Shown here piece after piece: positions 27,004-35,666 of a stretch of 64,000 nt of DNA. A program made the translations under genes and the position numbers. Under the pieces are notes generated by a model. The model was not told the DNA's origin. It ran no database searches and saw nothing but the letters and a program-made list of their open reading frames with translations. The stretch spans positions 248,001 through 312,000 of the forward strand of contig NZ_VOBR01000008.1 in assembly GCF_007845675.1 (NCBI RefSeq), in the 5' to 3' direction. Source of the stretch: Lentzea tibetensis. GTDB lineage: Bacteria > Actinomycetota > Actinomycetes > Mycobacteriales > Pseudonocardiaceae. Numbering within the stretch: the stretch's first letter is position 1; every line of letters starts with the position of its first letter.

Positions 27004-28010
27004 TCCTCGGCGGGAACCGGGGCGATGCCGCGACGGCGCTGCGCGTAGGACAGCAGCGCTGCCAGGCCCGCGGAGCCGAGGTCGGCGACGGTGAACATGA
27101 GACGCGACACCAGCGCCAGCGCGATGGCCTGGCCCGCGGGCAGGACGGTCGCGACGGCGGCGGTGATGACCAGCTCGCGGGCACCGAGGCCGGAGGGCAG
27201 GAAGAACGCCAGCAGGCCCGCGGTCATGGAGATCGCCATCGCGCCCGCGCAGAGCACGAGCGTGTCGAAGCGCGCCGAGCCCAGCGAGTTCACCAGCAGC
27301 CACAGGTGCACGCCGTAGCAGAGGTAGATCGCCACGGCGGCGCCGAGCGCCTTCAGCACCTCGACGCCGGTGAAGCGGCGCTCGATGGGCGCCTTGCGCA
27401 GCGTCTTGAGGACGAGGTTGACCGACCAGGTCAGCAGCTTCGGGTGCAGGAACGCGAGACCGACGACGAGCAGCGCGAAGAGCCACAGCAGCTGCTTGCT
27501 CTCCTCGCCGCCCTGCAGGATCACCGGCAGCGCGGCGAGACCGGCGATCAGTGACGCGACCACGCCGAGACCGGTCGCGACCAGGCCCGCGGTGAAGCTG
27601 CGGGCGCGGTTGACGCCGGCTTCCTTGGCGAGCTCCATCGAGAGGAGCACGGCCCACACGGCGCCAGGGATGTACTTGCCGAGCTGACCGACCAGGTAGA
27701 ACTTCGCCGAGTCGATGTAGCGCACGGGTGCGCCGAGGTCCGAAAGGACGATCTTCCAGACGACCGGTCCGATGAAGACACCGATCACGACCATCAGTGT
27801 CGAAAGGACGACCGACTGCCACGGCAGCGAGAGCAGCGTCGCGGAGACCTCGTCCCACTGGGACACGAGCGAGTAGATCGCACCCGCCAGCACGAGGACG
27901 ACGAGCAGGCGGCGGGCCCACGCGATGACGACGGCCTTGGTTGTGCGCGCGGGCTTCTCGGCGGGCACTGGTTCCTCGGTGTTCGTCGTCGTGTCGGGCT
28001 CGACGGTCAT
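27000..28010 (-). CDS. Flippase-like integral membrane protein (LPG synthetase TM / UPF0104 family)
   Basis: 336-residue protein. After a soluble acidic N-terminus (1-35) come about eight hydrophobic helices with family motifs KFYLVGQLGKYIPGAVWA and FFLPSGLGARELVIT. Members include the membrane half of MprF and AglD-like proteins thought to flip or modify lipid-linked sugars. Its location between glycan genes fits, but function is not shown. ATG at 28010 has CGGAG five bases upstream; a GTG at 28046 would add 12 residues. Its stop overlaps the HAD gene by 4 bp. Confidence 0.82.
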   Translation of the reverse strand: MTVEPDTTTNTEEPVPAEKPARTTKAVVIAWARRLLVVLVLAGAIYSLVSQWDEVSATLLSLPWQSVVLSTLMVVIGVFIGPVVWKIVLSDLGAPVRYIDSAKFYLVGQLGKYIPGAVWAVLLSMELAKEAGVNRARSFTAGLVATGLGVVASLIAGLAALPVILQGGEESKQLLWLFALLVVGLAFLHPKLLTWSVNLVLKTLRKAPIERRFTGVEVLKALGAAVAIYLCYGVHLWLLVNSLGSARFDTLVLCAGAMAISMTAGLLAFFLPSGLGARELVITAAVATVLPAGQAIALALVSRLMFTVADLGSAGLAALLSYAQRRRGIAPVPAED

Positions 28011-28217
28011 CGGTACTCCGCTTTCGGGGGGTTCGGCGTTGGCCACAGACCTGTGTCCCTGCTTCAGGGGTGTTTCTTCGCTGTTACCCCTGTTCGCACA
28101 CCCTCAGAGGGGTCCCCCCAACAGGCAGGTAACCTGTGGAGCCGCGCCGGGGCGGGAAGCCAAGAGGTCACTGTACCGGACGCACTCCCACCGTCTCCGG
28201 AAGCGAAAGTCTGCTGC

Positions 28218-29315
28218 ATGATTCCCATCACCGTCGTCGACGTACAGGACGCTGAGCCACTCGTTCTCGAGGTGCTCCGTTCCGGCGTCATCGCGCAGGG
28301 CCCGATGGTCAAGCGGTTCGAAGATGCGTTCGCCGCCGTGGCCGGTGTGCCGCACGCGGTTGCCGTCAACAACGGCACCACCGCACTGGTCGCGTCCATC
28401 CAGGCGCTCGACCTCAAGCCGGGCGACGAGGTCATCACCACGCCGTTCACCTTCGTCGCGACGCTGAACGCGATCCTCGAGGCGGGCGCCACCGCCCGGT
28501 TCGCGGACATCAGCGCCACCGACTTCAACATCGATCCGGAGAAGGTCAGCGCTCAGGTCACCGAGCGCACCAAGGTCCTCATGCCGGTCCACCTCTACGG
28601 CCAGATGGCCGACATGGGCCGCCTCGTCCCGCTGGCTGAGCAGCACGGTCTCGCGATCGTCGAGGACTCGGCGCAGGCCGTCGGCGCGACGTTCGAGGGC
28701 AAGCCGGCAGGCAGCTTCGGCATCGGCTGCTTCTCGCTCTACGCGACGAAGAACGTGACCACCGCCGAGGGTGGTGTCATCACCACGTCGGACGACGCGC
28801 TCGCCGACAAGCTCCGCGTGATGCGCAACCAGGGCATGCGCGCCCGCTACCAGTACGAGATGGCGGGCCACAACTACCGCCTCACGGACCTGCACGCGGC
28901 GCTCGGCATCCCGCAGATGGAGAAGCTGCCGCAGCTCACCGAGGCGCGCCGCCGCAACGCGGAGGCGCTGTCCAAGGGCCTCGCGGACGTGCCGGGCCTC
29001 ACGGTTCCGACCGTCCTGCCGGGCCGCGAGCACGTGTGGCACCAGTACACGGTGCTCGTCGGCGACGACGCCGCGGTGACCCGCGACGAGCTCGCCGCGA
29101 AGCTCACCGAGAAGGGCATCGGCAACGGGATCTACTACCCGAAGCTGGTGTTCGACTACGACTGCTACCGGGAGAACCCGCAGGTCATCGCGTCCGACGT
29201 GCCGGTGGCCCAGAAGGTCGCCGAGCAGGCGCTGTCCCTGCCGGTCCACCCGAAGCTGACCGACGCCGAGCTGGAGACCATCGTCTCCGCCGTCCGGGAG
29301 GTGTTCGGCGCGTGA
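28218..29315 (+). CDS. DegT/DnrJ/EryC1/StrS sugar aminotransferase
   Basis: 365-residue PLP-dependent aminotransferase acting on keto-nucleotide sugars. It has IPITVVDVQDAEPLVLEVLRS at the start (read in two parts), VNNGTTALVASIQAL, TTPFTFVATLNAIL, VEDSAQAVGA (Asp ligand), the cofactor lysine in SLYATKNVTTAEGG and GHNYRLTDLHAALGI. Closest in feel to WbpE/WlbC-type enzymes making amino sugars. ATG at 28218 starts the conserved region; a longer frame from 28053 adds unrelated sequence. The next gene overlaps by 4 bp. The product sugar is unknown. Confidence 0.92.
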   Translation: MIPITVVDVQDAEPLVLEVLRSGVIAQGPMVKRFEDAFAAVAGVPHAVAVNNGTTALVASIQALDLKPGDEVITTPFTFVATLNAILEAGATARFADISATDFNIDPEKVSAQVTERTKVLMPVHLYGQMADMGRLVPLAEQHGLAIVEDSAQAVGATFEGKPAGSFGIGCFSLYATKNVTTAEGGVITTSDDALADKLRVMRNQGMRARYQYEMAGHNYRLTDLHAALGIPQMEKLPQLTEARRRNAEALSKGLADVPGLTVPTVLPGREHVWHQYTVLVGDDAAVTRDELAAKLTEKGIGNGIYYPKLVFDYDCYRENPQVIASDVPVAQKVAEQALSLPVHPKLTDAELETIVSAVREVFGA

Positions 29316-30283
29316 CCGCCCTTCCCAAGATCGCCCTCGTCGGCGCGGGCATGATGGGCGCTCTGCACGCCCGCGTGCTGTCGCAGTCGACCCGCGTCGA
29401 GTTCGCCCTGCTCGTCGAGCAGCGCGAGGACGTCGGCAAGGAGATCGCGACCCGCTACGACACCACGTACGCCCCGGAGATCGGCAACCTCGACGGCATC
29501 GACGCCGTCGTCATCGCCGCGGCGACCGAGGCGCACTACGACATCGCGAAGCAGGTGCTCGCCCTCGGCAAGCCGCTGCTGGTCGAGAAGCCCCTCGCGG
29601 CGACTTACGCCCAGTCCGAGGAGCTCGTCAACGAGTCCGAGAAGCTGGGCCTGCCGCTGGTCTGCGGCTTCCTCGAGCGCTTCAACCCGGCGATCCTGAC
29701 CGCGAAGCAGTTCGTGCACGACGTGGTCCAGATCAACGCGGTCCGCCACTCGCCGTTCGTGCCGCGCATCAAGACCGGCGTCGCGACCGACCTGCTGATC
29801 CACGACGTGGACCTGGCGATCCGCTTCATCGCCGACGTCCCGTCCGCGGTGAAGGGCTCCTTCGGCTTCTTCCACGAGCAGTCCCGCGAGAACCGCTCGG
29901 AAGACTCCGCGGACGCCACCATGTCGTTCGGCAGCGGCGCGCTCGCCACCATCTCGGCGAGCCGCATCAGCCAGCGCAAGGTCCGCCAGATCTCGGTGCT
30001 CGAACTCGACCGCCTGATCGAGATCGACCTCCTGCGCCGCGACATCACCATCTACCGCCACGTCGCGGACTCCCCCGCGGCCGACGGCGTCGGCTACAAG
30101 CAGCAGACCGTCATCGAGCTCCCGACGATCCTGCAGTCCGCCGAGCCGCTCGCCGCCCAGCTGAACCACTTCCTGGACCTGCTGGAGAAGGGCGCCGGTT
30201 CGGACGAGGTCATCGCGGAGCGCAACGCGATCCTCCCCGCACACCTCGCCGTGCACCACGCCACGGAGTCGGCTCTCGCCTGA
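29312..30283 (+). CDS. Gfo/Idh/MocA family oxidoreductase
   Basis: 323-residue NAD(P)-dependent sugar dehydrogenase. It has the Rossmann motif IALVGAGMMGALHARVLSQ, the conserved LLVEKPLAATYAQSEEL with the EKP motif, GFLERFNPAI and DLLIHDVDLAIRF with the catalytic His. The GTG at 29312 overlaps the aminotransferase stop. The pairing is the same as in WlbA/WlbE- or WbpB/WbpE-like routes, in which a dehydrogenase makes the 3-keto sugar that the aminotransferase uses. No acetyltransferase or epimerase for that route is adjacent. Confidence 0.9.
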   Translation: MTALPKIALVGAGMMGALHARVLSQSTRVEFALLVEQREDVGKEIATRYDTTYAPEIGNLDGIDAVVIAAATEAHYDIAKQVLALGKPLLVEKPLAATYAQSEELVNESEKLGLPLVCGFLERFNPAILTAKQFVHDVVQINAVRHSPFVPRIKTGVATDLLIHDVDLAIRFIADVPSAVKGSFGFFHEQSRENRSEDSADATMSFGSGALATISASRISQRKVRQISVLELDRLIEIDLLRRDITIYRHVADSPAADGVGYKQQTVIELPTILQSAEPLAAQLNHFLDLLEKGAGSDEVIAERNAILPAHLAVHHATESALA

Positions 30284-30301
30284 CCCTGTTGCTGCCCGAT
30301 C

Positions 30302-30331
30302 GGGGTCACCGGCATCGTGCCCGGTGGCCCC
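30302..30331 (+). terminator. Terminator of the aminotransferase/dehydrogenase pair
   Basis: GGGGTCACCGG (30302-30312) pairs with CCGGTGGCCCC (30321-30331) with one G-U, followed by TTT, 18 bp after the Gfo/Idh stop. Confidence 0.8.
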
Positions 30332-30471
30332 TTTCGCATACCCGGCCCCGGTTTTCGGCGCTTCCGCTGCTGCGCGGTGTGTTTGTTCGCTTGCTGAGTC
30401 CTAAGTGGCGCAACCCTCTGCGGCTTTGCGGGTTGGGCGTGTCGACATGCCGGTCGTCGTGCGGGGGCTGC

Positions 30472-30579
30472 GCTTGGCTGCCGGTTCTCGTTGAGGCTGG
30501 GGGTCTTTGCTTGGCTGCCGGTTCTCGTCGGGGCTCGAGTCTTTGCCTGGCTGCCGGTCCGCGTCGGGCTGGGGTCTGA
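30472..30579. repeat. Three-copy imperfect tandem repeat, unit 35-37 bp
   Basis: Units begin at 30472, 30509 and 30545, each starting GCTTGGCTGCCGGTTCTCGT or a close variant (GCCTGGCTGCCGGTCCGCGT) and ending in GTCTTT or GTCTGA. It is non-coding as far as can be seen. Confidence 0.75.
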
Positions 30580-30634
30580 TGGTTGCTGCGCTTCGGTGTT
30601 CTGCTGTCGTGGGTTGGGTCGCGCCTTCGGCGCA

Positions 30635-30753
30635 GCGATTGGGCCTTGACTTGGGGCCCCTCGCGGCGTGGTGGGCCGGCTCCGCCGGCAGGGAAGGGAA
30701 CCTGCCGGCCGTTGAGGTGTACCACGCCGCACCCCAAGTCAAGGCCCAATCGC
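30635..30753. repeat. Palindromic element with 22 bp perfect outer arms
   Basis: The arm 30635-30656 (GCGATTGGGCCTTGACTTGG and two more) is perfectly complementary to 30732-30753. Inside, CGGCGTGGT (30664-30672) pairs with 30721-30729, and GCCGGCAGG (30684-30692) with 30701-30709. The whole 119 bp can fold into one long branched hairpin. It does not follow a coding gene directly, which argues for a repeated element rather than a terminator. Confidence 0.75.
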
Positions 30754-31073
30754 GCGGTGCCCACCACCAGCTGACTGCCGACGCGCAAACCGCCAGGCAG
30801 AACACACCGACCCACCTGCCGCCGGGCCCCCAGCTCGACCCACCTGCCGCTGGGCCCACCTTCCGCCCGATACGACACACCCCCGCCCCTGCGGGCCGCC
30901 GCCGACACAAAGCAAGGGTTCGACCAACCAGCAGGTACCAAGGGAGCCCAGCGAAACCGGCAGGGAGCCAAAAGAAAGAGCGCCCGCCGCACTCCCAACC
31001 CCCGCACTGCCCAACGGGCGCGGCCCCCGAGCCAAAACCGGCGGCCGAACGATCCCAAGCATCCGAAGGGCCG

Positions 31074-31205
31074 GGGCGGGGAGGGTCTCGCTGATCAGGC
31101 GCAGCCTTGCCACATCGAGAAGGCCCCGTCAAGGCACGCTTTTCGCCTTGACGGGGCCTTCTCGATGTGGCGACCGTGAGGTGATCAGCGAGACCCTCCC
31201 CGCCC
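31074..31205. repeat. Nested double palindrome (24 bp outer, 27 bp inner arms)
   Basis: The inner arms 31109-31135 and 31145-31171 are perfectly complementary over 27 bp (core GAAGGCCCCGTCAAGGC) around a T-containing 9-nt loop. The outer arms 31074-31097 and 31182-31205 are perfectly complementary over 24 bp (core AGGGTCTCGCTGATCA). The 12 and 10 bp between the arms are not paired. The inner hairpin alone would be a good terminator for the minus-strand gene ending at 31217; the outer pair is unusual. Confidence 0.8.
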
Positions 31206-31216
31206 ACCACCAAACG

Positions 31217-33472
31217 TCACTCCGAAGCAGACACCCCCGACCGCCGCCGAGCAGCAACAGCCAGGAACAGGGAGTGCAACAACCCCAACAGGAGAGCCCC
31301 GATCAACAACTTCCACCCGAACCCGAGCCCAGGCGGCGAGAAGCTGAGATCCACGGTGGACTCACCCGAAGAAGTGGGAAGGTCGAGCTGGATCAACCCG
31401 GCAGGCCCCTGCTCGACCTTGACGTCCTTGCCGTCCACAGTGGCCGTCCACCCAGGCCAGGCGAGCGCCGCGAACAGCACCTTGCCGGATCCGCGGTAGG
31501 TGACCTTCTCGCCTTCGAACCCGGTCGAAGCAGCGGACGACACTTGCACGCCAGGCGACACGTACGACAGCCGCGACCCGGCGTACGGCAGGGCGGTGTC
31601 GCGCTTCAGCACCGTGACCACGGAGTTGCGCTCCTGCACCGACCACCCGGCGGGCACGTTCTCGGGGCCGTTCTCCTTGACGTAGCCGTTGGCCACCACG
31701 AGGGTCTGCAGGCGCACGGCGTCGGCGAGCTGCACGTTGAACGACCCGGCGTTCTTCCACAGGGCCGAGTACGCGGCCGGGCAGGTGCCGCCGAAGTAGT
31801 TCATGCAGAACGTCTCGGAGAACGCGGAGTAGCCGAGGCCCGTGTACGAGTTGAGGGCGTCTACGCCCGCGATCTCCCACTGGGAGCCGAACAGGGCGTG
31901 CTGCCACGAGGTTTCGGGCGACATGCCGCCCGAGTTCTTCTCCAGCGCGCCGAGGTCGGACACCAGCAGGGTGTTGCCCTGGTAGCGGCTGTCGAAGCGC
32001 TGCTTCATCTCCGCCACGTTGTGCGGGAAGTTCCACGGGTTGACGTTGAGGTTGCCGCGGTAGTGCGCGACCTGCAGGCCGAGGGTCGCGGCGGTGCCGA
32101 GGACCAGGGTCAGCGCCACGAACTTGGGGCGAGAACGGGCCGTGTACAGCACCGCGCCGAGCATGAGCAGGACGAGAACGGTCGCCAGTGCGTGCCAGCG
32201 GTAGCCGGTCGGCGTCGACGCCATGGACAGGTACGCGCCGAGGCCGACGAGGACGGCGGTGAGCACGATGCGGGTGCGGGCGGCGGACTTCTGGAAGCCC
32301 TTGGTCAGGAGCACCGCGAACAGCACCGAAAGCGGCAGGTAGACGTACTCGAGCAGGCGAGCGGGCCAGCGGAACAGCCACAGGTTCGACGGGCCGATGA
32401 GCAGCAGGATGTAGATGCCCGCGAACACGTACAGGCCGAGGTAGTCGCGCCACCGGTCGCGCAGGATCGACCAGGCCAGCCACGGGACCAGCGGCACCAC
32501 GAACCACGCCATGTAGGTGATGGGGAAGCTGATCCAGCTACCGGTCCAGGTGTTGAACTGCGCCTGGTACGTGGGTGCGCTCATGCCGATCAGGTCGGCG
32601 AGGTTCGGCACCAGGAAGCCGTCGTTGCGGATCGAGTTGTCGGTGCGCCAGGTGACGGCCGCGCTGCCGAGCAGCGGGAAGAACACGACCAGCGACGACG
32701 CGCCGACGAGGCCGCCGGTGATGACCAGGTGACCGAGCTTGCGCCAGTTCTTCGTCACAGCGAGCTCGAGTGCGACGCCGAGCAGGATGAAGACCACACC
32801 GAGCGCGCCGTACGGGTTGCCGACGGTCATCGCCAGGTAGCCGAAGACGAGCAGCCAGATCGGGTTCGACTTGCCGGTCGCGAAGCGGCGGGCGGCCCAC
32901 CAGACCCACGGCAGCCAGGCGAACGCCATCAGGCCGGCGACCCACGCGGAGGCGTCGAAGAAGAGCGTGTAGCCGGAGAACGGCAGGGCCGTCGCGACGG
33001 CGGCCGCGGCGCCTCGGTTGGAGCCGTATTCCCTGGCCAGGACGTACACGCCGACCGCGAGCAGGACGAGGAACTCGGTCTTGACGAACGTCGCGGCGAC
33101 GGCGACGTCCGGCAGCAGCGAGACGATCACGTAGTTGCCCAGCGACACCGGGTTCCACAGGCCGAGCATGGCCTCGCTGGCGTAGTTGCCGCCCATCCAG
33201 CTCTCGGGCATCAGCGCGGGCCAGTTGCCCTGGCGCAGCAGCTCACCGATGCGGAACCAGTGCGGGAGGAACGCCGCGGCCGAGTCGTCCCAGTAGTAGA
33301 AGACCCGGTTGCGAATCAACGGCAATTGGGCAACGACCGAGACGAATGCGATAATCCCGGCGACCGTGAAAATGCCTGACCAGCGACTGCGCAACCCCAC
33401 CCGCTCGCCCTCTCCCGGATCCGCCGACCCCAATTGATCAGCGGCTCTAGGTTCCGTGAGAGTCACAATCAA
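31217..33472 (-). CDS. YfhO-like GT-C membrane glycosyltransferase
   Basis: 751-residue membrane protein with about 12-14 helices. The first loop holds NRVFYYWDDSAAAFLPHWFR (about 55-74), placing the acidic pair where GT-C enzymes bind polyprenyl-linked sugar donors. A large extracytoplasmic domain (about 450-710; FALAWPGWTATVDGK-like segment near 670 with ALAWPGWTATVDGK) is typical of the YfhO family, followed by a last helix. YfhO proteins glycosylate lipoteichoic acid in Bacillus; in actinobacteria the acceptor is unknown. It is divergent from a GT2 gene that could supply a lipid-linked sugar. Confidence 0.82.
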   Translation of the reverse strand: MIVTLTEPRAADQLGSADPGEGERVGLRSRWSGIFTVAGIIAFVSVVAQLPLIRNRVFYYWDDSAAAFLPHWFRIGELLRQGNWPALMPESWMGGNYASEAMLGLWNPVSLGNYVIVSLLPDVAVAATFVKTEFLVLLAVGVYVLAREYGSNRGAAAAVATALPFSGYTLFFDASAWVAGLMAFAWLPWVWWAARRFATGKSNPIWLLVFGYLAMTVGNPYGALGVVFILLGVALELAVTKNWRKLGHLVITGGLVGASSLVVFFPLLGSAAVTWRTDNSIRNDGFLVPNLADLIGMSAPTYQAQFNTWTGSWISFPITYMAWFVVPLVPWLAWSILRDRWRDYLGLYVFAGIYILLLIGPSNLWLFRWPARLLEYVYLPLSVLFAVLLTKGFQKSAARTRIVLTAVLVGLGAYLSMASTPTGYRWHALATVLVLLMLGAVLYTARSRPKFVALTLVLGTAATLGLQVAHYRGNLNVNPWNFPHNVAEMKQRFDSRYQGNTLLVSDLGALEKNSGGMSPETSWQHALFGSQWEIAGVDALNSYTGLGYSAFSETFCMNYFGGTCPAAYSALWKNAGSFNVQLADAVRLQTLVVANGYVKENGPENVPAGWSVQERNSVVTVLKRDTALPYAGSRLSYVSPGVQVSSAASTGFEGEKVTYRGSGKVLFAALAWPGWTATVDGKDVKVEQGPAGLIQLDLPTSSGESTVDLSFSPPGLGFGWKLLIGALLLGLLHSLFLAVAARRRSGVSASE

Positions 33473-33597
33473 GATCCTTTCGGGTGCAGCCCCGCTGCAG
33501 GCATGCCCGGACCAATGGGCATTCTGGGGTCACGTTAAAGTTGCTCGCCGTTACGGTCGTGCGAGACCGCCCGGACACAGTCTGCCAGGGAGAAACT

Positions 33598-34344
33598 GTG
33601 GGAACACCAGAGCCCACCGATCAGCTCGTCCTCAGCTACGTCGTACCCGCGTACAACAGCTCGGACGCGATCGAGGCCACGCTCAAGGAGCTGGGTGACC
33701 GGCTTCAGGGGACCCACTCCGAAATCCTCGTGGTGGAGAACGGATCGACCGACGGCTCGCCGGAACTGCTGGCCAAGCTGGAGCAGGAGTGGCAGTTCGA
33801 CGGCGTCGAGCTGCGCGTCCTGACCTCGGAGAAGGGCCTCGGCCACGCGCTGAAGAAGGGCATCGGCTCCTCGCGGGGCTCGTCCGTCATCCTCAGCGCC
33901 GACGACCTGCCGTTCGGGTTCGACGACCTGGACGAGGCGCAGAAGATCGGCCTGAACAAGCACAAGGTCATCATCGGCTCGAAGGCGCACCCGAAGTCGG
34001 AGCTCGACCGGACGCTGCTGCGTGCCGTGCTGAGCACCGGGTTCCTGGTTCTGCGCTGGCTGATCCTCGGCATGAAGACCCGCGACCCGCAGGGCACGTT
34101 CGTGCTCGACGGTCCGTGGGCGCGCGGAGTCGTGGGCAAGCTCACGGCGCCCGGCTTCCTGCTCACGACGGAGCTCGTCTACCTCGCCGAACTGGAGGGC
34201 AACCACCCCGTCGAGGTGCCGGTGAAGCTGCGCCGCATCCACACCGGCGCGGGCAGCACCATCCGCGTGTTCCACGACGCGTACGCGATGGGCATGGGGC
34301 TGTTCAAGATCCGCAAGCTGCACCGCAAGACGCACGGTCGCTAA
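33598..34344 (+). CDS. GT2 glycosyltransferase, polyprenyl-phosphate sugar synthase-like
   Basis: 248-residue GT-A enzyme like dolichyl-phosphate mannose/glucose synthases. It has LSYVVPAYNSSDAIEATL, VVENGSTDGSPELL, GLGHALKKGI and the metal-binding SADDLPFGFDD, then a catalytic loop DPQGTFVLDG. No C-terminal membrane helices are present. It probably transfers a sugar from a nucleotide to a lipid phosphate on the cytoplasmic face, feeding the GT-C proteins nearby. GTG at 33598 follows AGGGAGA at good spacing; the longer frame from 33484 is not supported. Confidence 0.85.
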   Translation: MGTPEPTDQLVLSYVVPAYNSSDAIEATLKELGDRLQGTHSEILVVENGSTDGSPELLAKLEQEWQFDGVELRVLTSEKGLGHALKKGIGSSRGSSVILSADDLPFGFDDLDEAQKIGLNKHKVIIGSKAHPKSELDRTLLRAVLSTGFLVLRWLILGMKTRDPQGTFVLDGPWARGVVGKLTAPGFLLTTELVYLAELEGNHPVEVPVKLRRIHTGAGSTIRVFHDAYAMGMGLFKIRKLHRKTHGR

Positions 34345-34385
34345 CGGGGGATCACCCGGTTCAGCGATAAAGCGCTGATGCGCAC

Positions 34386-35666
34386 GTGCCGATTCAACAG
34401 CGCGTGCGCATCGCCGTCGTCAACAACTTCTTCCCTCCCCGAGTAGGCGGCAGCGCCCACGTCGCGGACACCCTGAGCAAGTACTACGCCGACCAGGGCC
34501 ACGAGGTGCTCGTGCTGACGGCCGCCTACAAGGGCGCGCCAGCCGAGGAGGTCCGCGAGGGTGTGCGGATCGTCCGGCTGCCGTCGTGGACGCTGCCCGA
34601 GTCGAAGCTGTCGTTCAGCTTCGACATCACGTTCGCGCTCCGCTGGGGCAACCGGAAGCGCGTCTTCGGGCTGCTGGACGAGTTCCGCCCGGACGTGGTC
34701 CACCAGCACGGCCAGTTCTTCGACCTGACCTGGCAGACCGGCCTGTGGGCCAGACGCGAACGCGGGCCGACGCTGCTGACCATGCACACCCGCCTGCAGA
34801 GCCCAGGCCCGCTGTCCCACCTGTTCTTCAAGTTCCTGGACGCCGCGGTCGTGCGTCCGATCCTGTCGCTCATCCGCCCCACCTCGGTGGTCGCGATCGA
34901 CACGGTCTTCCACCGCTACATCAAGCGCCGCTACGGCATCCCCGAGCACCGCATCGAGCAGGTCCCGATCGGCGCCGAGCTGGACCGCTTCGGCTTCCTC
35001 GACAAGGCCGCGGAACGCGCCCGCCTGCGTGAGCGCTTCGACACCGGCCCCGGCCCGCTCATCGCCTCGCTCGGCCACGTCATCCCGGTCCGCGACCGGG
35101 TGACGCTCGTGGAGGCCCTTCCGGACGTCCTGCTGGCCCACCCGGACACGAAGGTCCTGGTCGTCGGCCGCGTCTACTACACGCGCTTCCTCGAACGCGC
35201 GGAGGAGCTGAGCGTCCGCCACGCCATCATCTGCACCGGGCCGCTCCCGAAGTCGGACGTGCCCGGCGTGCTCGCCGGTTCGGACATGGAGATCCACGAC
35301 CTGCAGGGCTTCGGCATCGGCATCGCGAGCCTCGAGGCCATGGCGTCCGGCACCCCGACCGTGATGGCCGAGCGCCCCGACTACTTCCCCGGCACCACGC
35401 TCGCCAGCGGCGCCGAGACGCTGCTGGTCCAGCCGGGTGACCCGGCGGAGCTCGCGGAGGCGATCGTCCGCCTCGCGAGCGACCCGGAACTGGCCGCCGA
35501 CATCGGTGAGACCGGGCGGAAGTGGGTGTGCAACAACCTCGACATGCCCCTGGTCTGCGCCGCCAACCTGGCTATTCTCAGGCGACTGCACGAGAACAGG
35601 AGCGTGACGAGTGCGTCAGGTGATCGTCATCGGGGGCGGGATCGTAGGCCTGTCCGTCGCCCGTGA
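34386..35666 (+). CDS. GT4 family glycosyltransferase
   Basis: 426-residue GT-B enzyme. N-terminal features are IAVVNNFFPPRVGGSAHVADTL with the Gly-rich loop, and PDVVHQHGQFFDL; C-terminal are GHVIPVRDRVTLVEALPDVL, LVVGRVYYTRFL and the donor-binding FGIGIASLEAMASGTPTVMA, where the usual E-x7-E is present as the last Glu only (GIGIASLEAMASG). GTG at 34386. Its last 18 codons overlap the start of lhgO by 56 bp in another frame, which is long for a coupled pair. The acceptor glycan is unknown. Confidence 0.87.
   Translation: MPIQQRVRIAVVNNFFPPRVGGSAHVADTLSKYYADQGHEVLVLTAAYKGAPAEEVREGVRIVRLPSWTLPESKLSFSFDITFALRWGNRKRVFGLLDEFRPDVVHQHGQFFDLTWQTGLWARRERGPTLLTMHTRLQSPGPLSHLFFKFLDAAVVRPILSLIRPTSVVAIDTVFHRYIKRRYGIPEHRIEQVPIGAELDRFGFLDKAAERARLRERFDTGPGPLIASLGHVIPVRDRVTLVEALPDVLLAHPDTKVLVVGRVYYTRFLERAEELSVRHAIICTGPLPKSDVPGVLAGSDMEIHDLQGFGIGIASLEAMASGTPTVMAERPDYFPGTTLASGAETLLVQPGDPAELAEAIVRLASDPELAADIGETGRKWVCNNLDMPLVCAANLAILRRLHENRSVTSASGDRHRGRDRRPVRRP

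Larger units (their letters stand above)
30284..31216. other. 933 bp gene-free block of palindromes and tandem repeats
   Basis: No open frame here has a recognisable product. The block contains a terminator (30302-30331), a three-copy tandem repeat (30472-30579), a cruciform-like palindrome (30635-30753) and a nested double palindrome (31074-31205). The rest (about 30340-30470 and 30760-31070) is proline/arginine-coding-like sequence without start sites or RBS. It looks like an accumulation site for repeated elements between the convergent Gfo/Idh and YfhO-like genes. Confidence 0.7.

Noticed and set aside
28053-28217. Longer N-terminus for the DegT aminotransferase
   Set aside because: The extra 55 residues are Pro/Ala-rich and unlike the family, which starts at MIPITVVD.
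30306-31213. Several 190-270 codon frames in the repeat block
   Set aside because: They run through palindromes and tandem repeats, are Pro/Arg/Gln-rich and have no domain or start signal.
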